The notes below the pieces were generated by a model. It saw only the letters and a program-made list of their open reading frames with translations, did no database searches and was not told the origin of the DNA. A stretch of 64,000 nucleotides of DNA from Danio rerio (Eukaryota; Chordata; Actinopteri; Cypriniformes; Danionidae). Location of the stretch: the NCBI RefSeq assembly GCF_049306965.1, contig NC_133176.1, forward strand, positions 10,050,501 through 10,114,500, in the 5' to 3' direction. The translations under genes were made by a program, and so were the position numbers. Below, one piece after another: positions 55,280-64,000 of this stretch (the first letter of the stretch is position 1; each line of letters starts with the position of its first letter).

Positions 55280-55726
55280 TCAAATTGTAATTAAGCTAGA
55301 CCCAATTTCATCACCATGCATCTTTTTGCAGTGCATCATACATTCCCCATGGAGAATTAAGAACATTTATTTTTTTTACATCACACTATATCTCAGTAAC
55401 TGTGAAATTTTGTGCAATTGTGTGAAAAAAATAGTGTTTTTGGCAGAAAAATAATAAAATAGTTATTTAATAATTAACTAATCATTCTTTCACTACTTCA
55501 GTTCGGTATTAAACATTAAATAACTTAATAAAATAACTTTTAAATAAAAAATATATATAATTTTTTTAGTAATTCTAGTTTACAAAATAAGTCAAGAGTA
55601 GCTATTAAATTCAAGTATTAGAATCTGCAAACAGTGAATCAGAGATACAACAGAGCTGGTTTACAAAAATAAACCTTTGATGAAATTTCAGTGTATGGGG
55701 GGAAACGGTTATGGATGGTTTGTTCG

Positions 55727-58669
55727 TCATTTCCAGCGGTTGATCCTGCGTAACTGTATGTATGCAAATGTCATACACACCAGTACAATTCCCAGAAGGG
55801 CCACCTCATTCTGCCAGAAACCCCACACACTGTAGTCGATGCCCTGAGACTCTAGATACAGCTCTCCTGGCAGTCTGAACACCAACAGGAGGACAACAAA
55901 CAAACAAACAAACAGATGTAAACAATTGGTAGTTGCTATAAAATGTAAACTACCTGACAAAATTCTTGTCGCCTATCTAAGTTTTAGGAACAACAAATAC
56001 TAACTTGACTTCTAGTTGATCATTTGGTATCAGAAGTGGCTTAATGAAAGGCAAAGGCCTCTAGATTACACTTATTTTATCAAAATAAAATATGATCACG
56101 TCTTGATTTTTCATTATTTAATTAGGACAGTAAGGTCTGACTTTGCTTAGACAAAAGTCAGTCACTTTTCCCAGAAATAATGTCCAGTAAAGAATATATA
56201 AAGTCATGCTGCAGAGGAGAAAGAATGAATATTGTGTATGACTCCCATGTGCTCGGACGACTGCATCCATACATCTCTGCAATGACTTAAATCACTGATT
56301 AATAAAGTCATCTGAAATGGCAGATCATTCATTTCAATCATTTAATTCAATTTCAATCATTTAATTCAATAAACTTTATCATACTAAGGTCATGTTTTGA
56401 TCAGTAGTGTGCTTATCTGTTATGATATGCAGAAGGTCGTCCAGCTGAGTTATAAAACCCTGAACTTTCAGTGAACTGCCATTACGTTATCTTTATACAG
56501 TTTTACTTACGTAGCATTGCCACTATAGAGGACCAGCCCTTTCATTTCATTTATAGTCACAGCCTATACAAAAGAGCAACACATAACCATGTTATAATCA
56601 GTGCTGTGTTTGTATAATCTCATAATGTGTAAACATGCATAAAACATCCTTTTCTGCACTCTTATATATTAAATCATTCTTATATAAACTCTTATGCATG
56701 GTACTTTACGCATTTAAAATGAAATGCTTCCTACATCAAGTCCATATTTGAAGATACTGATCCACTTGAGCCAGGACAACCAGTTGAGCATGGAGTTCAG
56801 ATTCACCAGAAACCCTCCGAACACCTGAAAGAGAGAAAGAAAAACATGTAAAAAACTGGGACAACATAAAGGAATTAAGTTAACTTATTAAGTGTTATGG
56901 ATTTAAGTGGATTGAACAAATAAGTTGTCACAAAAAAATCAGAAATTGTGTTGTTTCAGCTCATTTTAAATAAGTAGTTTGAACAGTTTGGTGTTTTTTG
57001 AGTGAAGAAAGAAATTGTATTTAATGTAGATCTCAGTTTTTATTTTTAGTTTTAATTACTTGACACAAAACTAAAAATCCACATAACACCAAAATTAGTA
57101 CTTCTAGATGGTATGATGTCTCCCTTTCTTGTTCTTTTTCTTTATCTCCATCTATTTATTTATTACTTTCTTCTTTTTAAGGATTACTATAATTTCTTTA
57201 TAATTATTTTGCCCTTAAATATTCTTGTATTTATTAATTAATTTGGTAAATATTTAGTTAACCTATTTGCTACTTATGTTTATTATTTGATGTTGTATTT
57301 GGATAATGACCCAGACGGATTCTGCGGATGTTTTTTGCTATTTCTGCTGAGAATTTTGGTAAAAATCTACGGATTTCTGCAGATTTATTTTGGGAGTATC
57401 CAGCAGAGTATCATAACTAAAACCTTGATATATGAAATAAAAAGTAATAAATTACTGAATAAAAACTGAATAAATTTAGATTGACACGTTTACTTAAGTA
57501 AATAAACAAAATTAATGATGGGCTAAAAATCTGCAGAAATCTGCGGAATTCTGTGGAAAATCTGCAGAATTCTGCGCGCGCAGATTTTGTCTGGGCCTAC
57601 CCATTGCATAATTTTTGTTAAAACTGGCCTCTGATTATGCCTGTAAAAGCCCATTGTACATAAATTCTGATAACCTTAAATAAACATGTCACAACCAAAT
57701 TCCACATAAATCTAAACACACAGACAACAGATATTGAAAAACATTCATTAAATTTGAGTCAAACCTTTTAGATTGTTTTAAAAAATGAAAACTTCAATCA
57801 AATGTTTCAAAGTAATGACACCATATTGCATACACATATATTGACATTAATTTTCTAAAACATTTTATTGTTTCTTCCGCATGTTTATTTGTCAGATAAT
57901 GCTAACCTTCTCTATTTGAAAAAACTGAATTATTATGTTAAATACCTGAATGTCAAGATACTCTTGAGGATTCTCTGAAGTTAAACAATATAATCTCTCG
58001 ATTCATTTTATCTTAAGCATATGCAATTGTCATGATAAATATAATCTTTAGTTGAAATTAGAATTCAACTAAAAAAATTAGCTAAATATACTGCTCAGAC
58101 AATTGTGTTACATTGTGTTGTTTAAGTGTTCTCTTTATTTTTTTAAGCAGTGTATATTTAAACAACAAAATATATGATTGCCAGTGGTGTTGTCTCTGCT
58201 GGCGTTTACCTTCCTGTAGTTTGTTGCAATTGCCAGCAAGGTTTTCTATAAGGGAGATTACTACTACTACAATTTACTTATTTTCTTGTCGGCTTAGTTC
58301 ATTTATTAATCCGGGGTCGCCACAGCAGAATTAACCGCCAACTTATCCAGCACATTTTTTTTACGCAGCGGATGCCCTTCCAGCCGCAACCCAACTCTGG
58401 GAAACATCCACACACACACACACACACACTCATACACTACGGACAATTTAGCCTACCCAATTCACCTGTACTGCATGTCTTTAGACTGTAGGGGAAACCG
58501 GAGCACCCGGAGGAAACCCAAGCAAACACAGGGAGAACATGCAAACTCCACACAGAAACACCAACTGAGCCGAGATTTGAACCAGCTACCCAGCGACATT
58601 CTTGCTGTGAGGCGACAGTACTACCTAGTACGTCGCCCTACGACTACTACTTCTAAAAATAATAATAAC

Positions 58670-58708
<39 letters not shown>

Positions 58709-61700
58709 TATTGCGCTAGACTGCACACCACACACCAGCTGATTGATGGAGACAGAGTGATGAAGCCAATTATAATATGGGGATGGTTAGGAGGCCATGA
58801 TTGACAGAGGCCAGTGAGCAAACTTGGGATTTTTCACGACCACAGAGAGTCGGGACCTCGGTTTAACGTCTTATCCAACAGCACTCACTAAGCAGTATAG
58901 TGTCCCTTTCACTACACCGGGGCATTGGGTCACAGGCAGCAGGCCGAATACCCCCTACTGGCCTCACTAACACCACTTCCGGCAGCAACCTAGCTTTCCC
59001 ATGTGGTCTCCCATCCAGGTACTGACCAGGCGCAGCGCTGCTTAGCTTCAGTGGGCGACCATGTGAGAGTTGCAGAGAGCTAGCTGCCAGAGAGCTTACT
59101 GCTGAACGAACTACAACGCCCAGAACCCCCTGAGCTCATCAACTCTTGCAACAGCTGACAATAATCTGGACACTCACACAGCTGCTGCTCATCTACACTG
59201 ATTACAGGACTTTAAATACACCTCTCCTTCATTCACCCAATGCAGAGTCTTGTTTCTATCCTGAACATTACAAAGCAGTGCTCCTGGTTTGTTTTCCTGT
59301 GTGTTTTGATTCTTGCCTTGCTTCTTGTCTTGACCCATTGCCGCCTAGTCTGACCTCTCACCTGTAAATTGATCATGATTATTGGATTACCCTTATGATA
59401 CTGTTTTGCCCTTGTTTATGACCCATGCCTGCACGACCTTGATTAATAAACTGCACATGGATCCGCAAGTCTGCTCTCAGCGTTTCCTTCATTACAAAAG
59501 TAACATTAGGCACATTAGGCACAAGTTACATTTAGGCAAGTAAATTATAAGTTACTGTATTTAAATTATTAAAATGAATCCCTTACTTTACATTTTAAGT
59601 GAAGAAAGTAATTTAATACAGTAAATAGCTACTTTGTAACTAATTAAAGCCAACACTGAACCAAATTAAAGGGGGCCTGTTAAACAAAAATCACTTTTAT
59701 AACGAATTTAAGCACAGTTGTGTGTCAACAGTGTGTTAATATAGCCAGCTTCTAATAGTAAAAATGTTATAATTAAAATTTTTATACCCACACTTGATAA
59801 AATAGCCTGCAGAAACACTTTGATCGACATTCTCCCTTTGTATATGTCATCAGCGGGGAAAGCCCCGCCCATTAGTGACGATCTCTCCCTCATTAGCATA
59901 TGATGTTATCCTTGTTTTTAAATCTGCCACTGTGCTAACACATAGTAATTTTAGCTCCGCCCTCTTTTGAAAAGAGCACAATCTCATTTGAATTTAAAGT
60001 GACAGCCACCAAAATAGCACGATTAGTATCAAAGCCTAAAACAGGCAGTTAAAAAACATTATTTGTCATATACACATTCTAGGGCAGGTGTGGGCAAACT
60101 TGATCCTGGACGGCCAGAGTCCTGCATAGTTTAGCTCCAACCCTATTCAAACAGACCTCCCTATAGAGTTCAAGTGATCTTGAAGACACTGATTAGTTTG
60201 CTCAGGTGTGTTTGACTAGTGTTGGAACAAAACTCTGCAGGGACACCGGCCCTCGAGGATCAAGTTTGCCCATCCCTGTTCTAGGGACATCAGCGACTTA
60301 TTTTACATCTTGTAAAAAGCTTATGAGCAAGTAAGCATTTGAAATCTGACCATCATGAAGACGAAAGGCAAGACGACGAGGATGTTGGCCATGGCGAAAG
60401 TGCTCACGCTGGCACTGACCAGAAAGGCCAAACTCACTCCTGCTAGACTGACCAGAGACATGGTCAACGCGAAGCACAGGAAGGATGTGAATGCTGGATT
60501 CAACCCTGTTTACAAATACATATATTCAATTACTGTGCATATTAATGCTTATTTAGAAAACAGCATGTGCTGATGTTGACGTTTAATCACAGTTTTATGT
60601 GAAACAGAGATTGTTTTACCCATCATGTAGTAGGAAATGCTGGAGAAGATTAAAATCGGGACAATGCGATTTGGTAACAGATCCACGAACACCTTGGAGA
60701 GGAAATACACAGATGTACGGTAATATCCTCCAGAGTTTTCATGCCTAAAACAGACACAGACATACAGAAAAAAAAAAACTTTTTAAAAAAGTAAGCCAAA
60801 TGAACAAGTGAAGTTTGTTTACATCCATACATAACATGCACATATAATTCGAACACATAAATGTAAGTGTTATTGTTTCTATTTAATCTGTCAAAAAAAA
60901 TCTGAAAAAAATCTGAAATAATGTTTAAATTGAAATGCCCAAATGATCAAATATGAAATGAAAAGCTAATTCAAAATATTAATATATACTATAATGTTGT
61001 ATCAATGAAACATTAGAAACATCAAATACAATTATAAGCAAGGCAGATAAAATCATACTCACACAAAAATTGCTCGCTCATTAATGAAGAGCTCTACTGC
61101 TGACAAGTTGCCAAAAACCATGTTGATGATGAGAAAGAAGAAAGCGCCAATCCTGCAAACACACAGACATGAAGAACGGAATGGTAGATGAGTGGTTTGA
61201 TAAATGAATGGATGAGTGGATGGATAAATGAATGATTTTTTGGATTGTTTTGTGGCTGGTTAAAAGGATGAGTGGATCGATGGATGATTCGATGAATATA
61301 CGAGTTGACGGATGGATGGATGAGTGGATGAGGGATGAACAGATAAATGATGCCTGGATGGAGGAATGAATGCATGAGTGGCTGGAACTATGGATGGATA
61401 AGGCCATAGATGAGTAGATGGACAAATGGAGGGATGAGTGATTAAATGCACTGGTAAATGGATGGATGGATGGATTGATAAATGGTTGGATGGATGAATG
61501 GATGAGTGGGAGTTTGAATGGATGGATGTGTGGCTGGATCTATGTACAGTATAAGTAATTGGATCAGTAAATGGATAAATGGATGGATAAGTAAACAACT
61601 GATTTGGTGAATGGAGCGATGGATGAATAAATGGTTAGATGGATGGATGGACGGATGAGTGAAAGTCTGTATGGATGGATGTGTGGCTGGATCTATGTAT

Positions 61701-63934
61701 AAGTAATTGGATGAGTAGATTGATAAATGGATGGATGAGTGAACAACTGATTTGGGGAATGGATGGAAGAATAAATGGTTAGATGGGTGGATGGACGGAT
61801 GAGTAAGAGTCTGAATGGATGGATGTGTGGCTGGATCTATGTATAAGTAATTGGATAAGTGGATGGATAAATGGATAAGTGGATCAATGGATAACTCAAT
61901 GAATGTATGAGTTTACAGATAGATGGATGAGTGGATGAGGGGTGGTGAATGGATCGATGGATAAATGGTTGGATGGATGAACGGATGAATGGGAATTTGA
62001 ATGGATGGATGTGTGCCTGGATCTATGTATAAGTAATTGGATGAGTAGATTGATAAATGGATGGATGAGTGAACAACTGATTTGATGAATGGATGGAAGA
62101 ATAAATGGTTAGATGGGTGGATTGACGGATGAGTAAGAGTCTGAATGGATGGATGTGTGGCTGGATCTATGTATAAGTAATTGGATGAGTAGATTGATAA
62201 ATGGATGGATGAGTGAACAACTGATTTGGTGAATGGATGGAAGAATAAATGGTTAGATGGGTGGATGGACGGATGAGTAAGAGTCTGAATGGATGGATGT
62301 GTGGCTGGATCTATGTGTAAGTAATTGGATAAGTGGATGGATAAATGGATAAGTGGATCAATGGATAACTCAATGAATGTATGAGTTTACAGATAGATGG
62401 ATGAGTGGATGAGGGGTGGTGAATGGATCGATGGATAAATGGTTGGATGGATGAACGGATGAATGGGAATTTGAATGGATGGATGTGTGCCTGGATCTAT
62501 GTATAAGTAATTGTATGAGTAGATGGCTAAATAAACGGAAGAGTGAACAACTGATTTAGTGAATGGATGGATGGATAAATGGTTGGATAAGTGGATGGAT
62601 GGACTGATGAGTCAGAGTCTGAATGGATGGATGTGTGACTAGATCCAAGTATAAATAATTGGATGAGAAGATTGATAAATGGATGGATGAGTGAACACAT
62701 CAATGGTTGGATAGATCGATGGATGAGTAAATAAATGGATGAGTGATTGTCTGGATGGATGAATGTGTGGCTGGAATATGTATAATGGATGAGTAGATGG
62801 ATAAATGGATAGATGAGTAAACACATAAAGGGGTGGATCAATGGATGAGTGGATAGATGAGTGGGTGACTGGATGTATGGATGGATGTGTGGCTTGATCT
62901 ATGTATAAGTAATTGGATGAGTAGATGGATAAATGGATGGAAGAGTGAACAACTGATTTGGTGAATGGATGGATGGATAAATGGTTGGATAGGTGGATGG
63001 ACGGATTGATGAGTGAGAGTCTGAATGGATGGATGTGTGGCTAGATCCATGTATAAATAACTGGATGAGAAGATTGATAAATGGATAGATGAGTGAACAC
63101 ATGAATGGTTGGATAGATGGATGGATGAGTAAATGGATGAGTGAATGTCTGGATGGCTGAATGTGTGGCTGGAATATGTATAATGGATGAGTAGATCATA
63201 GATGGATAAATGGATGGATGAGTGAACACATAAATGGGTGGATAAATGGATGAGTGGATAGATGAGTGGGTGACTGGATGGATGTGTGGCTAGATCTGTG
63301 TATAAGTAATTGGAAGAGTAGATGGATAAATGGATGGATGGATGGACAGATGAGTTGGAGTCAGCATGGATGCATGTCTGGCTGGATCTATGTATAAGTA
63401 ATTGGATAAGTAGATGGATAAATGGATGGATAAGTCAACACAGGAATGGGTGGATGGATGGACGAGTGGCAGTCTGGATGGATGAATGGTTGGATGTGTG
63501 GCTGGATCTATGTATAAGTAATTGGAAGAGTAGATGGACAAATGGATGGAGGAGTGAACAACTGATTTGGTGAATGGATGGATGGAAGAATTGGATGGAT
63601 AAATAGTTGGGTGGACGAATACAAGGTGGATAAATACTAATGTATAAATGTATGAGTGGATGAATGTGTGGGTAAATGGATGAATGCATGTCTATATGGA
63701 TAGATGTGTGGTCATACAGCTGGATGAGGATATGCATGGAGAGTCAGATAAATGGACTGATAGACAGTGAATGTGGCAGCACCTGTTCTGTAGGGCTTCG
63801 GGAAGAGTTAAAGGCATCTGATAGTAGACAAGTCCAATCAGCAGAGCAAAGAGGATGTTCATTGCAATCTGAGCATATGACGTCTGAGGATTCCTGACAA
63901 CATTCAGCCCTGTCCTCCAACATACCACCTTTAA
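55727..63934 (-). CDS. ABCG2-like half-transporter, transmembrane part (5' half outside window)
   Basis: Seven exons are visible: 63783-63934, 61063-61152, 60620-60744, 60351-60505, 56735-56824, 56511-56563 and 55727-55874, all phase-consistent, giving the last 270 aa and a stop. ABCG2 landmarks are [20 protein letters not shown] (first membrane helix), [64 protein letters not shown] and [19 protein letters not shown], ending RRINRWK. The ATP-binding half, with Walker and signature motifs, must lie to the right. By family it dimerises in the plasma membrane to export hydrophobic compounds. The last extracellular loop reads [20 protein letters not shown]: it keeps an NAT glycosylation site but lacks the three cysteines of human ABCG2 (592, 603, 608) and is shorter. 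It is one of the fish abcg2 paralogues; which one is not decided. Confidence 0.9.
55948..56322 (-). mobile_element. Tc1-type remnant, one end only
   Basis: Same family as 7681 and 17724, opposite orientation. TA at 55946-55947, then 'aactacctgacaaaattctt' and 'acttgacttctagttgatca'. It breaks off near 56322 ('catctgaaatggcag') inside the region encoding the transposase C-terminus. It sits in the last intron of the ABCG2-like gene. Confidence 0.85.
57306..57597. mobile_element. Short TIR-like element rich in 'tctgcggat'
   Basis: The left end 'cccagacggattctgcgg' and the complement of the right end 'cccagacaaaatctgcgc' form inverted repeats. The interior repeats 'aatctgcagaa' words. In an ABCG2-like intron. 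Confidence 0.6.
58275..58637 (-). mobile_element. DANA SINE, minus strand
   Basis: Nearly full length, from 'ttattttcttgtcggcttag' through 'ccggggtcgccacagcagaa' and 'aggaaacccaagcaaacac' to the head 'cttgctgtgaggcgacagta'. Confidence 0.94.
58650..58708. repeat. (AAT)n microsatellite
   Basis: AAT units with AAC interruptions next to the SINE head. Confidence 0.95.
58709..59075 (-). repeat. Dispersed repeat with 5S rRNA-like segment
   Basis: 'ggtctcccatccaggtactg' followed by 'accagg' and 'gctgcttagcttc' (59005-59049) is the complement of the internal promoter part of vertebrate 5S rRNA with a few changes. The flanking 'gatgaagccaattataatat' and 'cctcactaacaccacttccg' belong to a common zebrafish repeat. 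Only about 45 bp match, so this is a derived repeat and not a 5S gene. Confidence 0.55.
59100..59512. mobile_element. Possible solo LTR of an old retrotransposon
   Basis: Promoter-like and poly-A-like composition: 'ctttaaatacacctctcc', a C/T-rich run, then 'taataaactgcacatgg' and an end in 'tccttcattaca'. This resembles LTRs of fish Gypsy-type elements. No internal genes are present. It is a fossil at most and the call is tentative. Confidence 0.35.
59655..60076. repeat. Dispersed cyprinid repeat
   Basis: 'gggggcctgttaaacaaaaa', 'aagcacagttgtgtgtcaac', 'ccctcattagcatatgatg' and 'tttgaatttaaagtgacag' are words of a frequent cyprinid intergenic repeat. Class unknown. Confidence 0.4.
60085..60278. 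mobile_element. hAT-type non-autonomous element, 194 bp, complete
   Basis: Ends CAGGTGTGGGCAAACTTGAT and, complemented, CAGGGATGGGCAAACTTGAT. A perfect 8-bp duplication 'ttctaggg' lies at 60077-60084 and 60279-60286. It is a well-preserved miniature element in the ABCG2-like gene, between exons 60351-60505 and 56735-56824. Confidence 0.93.
61190..63770. repeat. 2.6-kb GGAT/GAAT minisatellite with higher-order structure
   Basis: Tetramer variants 'tgga', 'tgaa' and 'gaga' alternate with the marker 'ctggatctatgtataagtaa', which recurs at 61534, 61687, 61831, 62017, 62161, 62305, 62491 and beyond. Spacings of 144, 186, 144, 144 and 186 reveal a 474-bp unit. It fills nearly the whole intron between exons 63783-63934 and 61063-61152. 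Confidence 0.94.
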
Positions 63935-64000
63935 CTACAAAAAATATATAGAATTATCTAACTCATGCAGGCAGACAAATGCAAAAGGCAGAAAACAATT

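Noticed and set aside
59005-59049. Functional 5S rRNA gene
   Set aside because: Only about 45 bp of similarity with substitutions, no full-length 120-nt gene and no T-run terminator in place.
61094-63737. Many long open frames reading His-Pro-Ser-Ile on the minus strand
   Set aside because: Translation of CATC-type tandem repeats in an intron; no gene.

Overview
The window is vertebrate nuclear DNA from a cyprinid fish, almost certainly Danio (zebrafish or a very close relative). Genes are split into exons with GT-AG introns, the background is AT-rich and full of microsatellites, and there are nine copies of the tRNA-derived DANA SINE, three Tc1-type remnants sharing one set of ends, and many nested hAT-like and other short terminal-inverted-repeat (TIR) elements. 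No bacterial or viral gene organisation is present.

Layout. (1) 1-18760: a tandem array of small secreted DNA/RNA non-specific nuclease genes (ENDOD1-like) on the minus strand. Two intact two-coding-exon genes (4290-6530 and 8647-10671) are accompanied by the first exon and promoter of a third gene that runs off the left edge (1-300) and by a promoter-like duplicate at 17350-18760 with no adjacent gene body. (2) 20111-28427: fbxl18, an F-box/LRR protein, minus strand, five coding exons, 720 aa. (3) 31254-34297: cytoplasmic beta-actin (probably actb1), minus strand, five coding exons plus a non-coding first exon, with CCAAT, CArG and TATA boxes and a second CArG box in intron 1. (4) 34300-43900: the divergent actb/fscn1 intergenic region, with two further perfect CArG boxes and a direct duplication. 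(5) 44193-49855: fscn1 (fascin), plus strand, five exons, 494 aa. (6) 55727-63934: the transmembrane half of an ABCG2-like half-transporter, minus strand, seven exons; its ATPase half lies beyond the right edge.

The order fbxl18(-), actb(-), fscn1(+) is the same as FBXL18-ACTB-FSCN1 on human 7p22, so the core is an old conserved block. The nuclease array and the ABCG2-like gene flank it. Actin and its bundling protein fascin are transcribed divergently from a shared 9.6-kb interval. Introns and intergenic DNA are largely built from repeats, often one inside another. The clearest structural findings are two hAT-type insertions inside older elements in fbxl18 introns, a double nest in the fscn1 3' region, a 53-bp-arm hairpin in fscn1 intron 2, and a GGAT-type higher-order repeat in the transporter gene.

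No wholly new molecular system was found. The most biologically open items are the nuclease array with divergent active-site motifs and an orphan promoter, the ABCG2-like protein that lacks the family's extracellular cysteines, and the hairpin-headed unit of unknown class at 47.3-48.6 kb.
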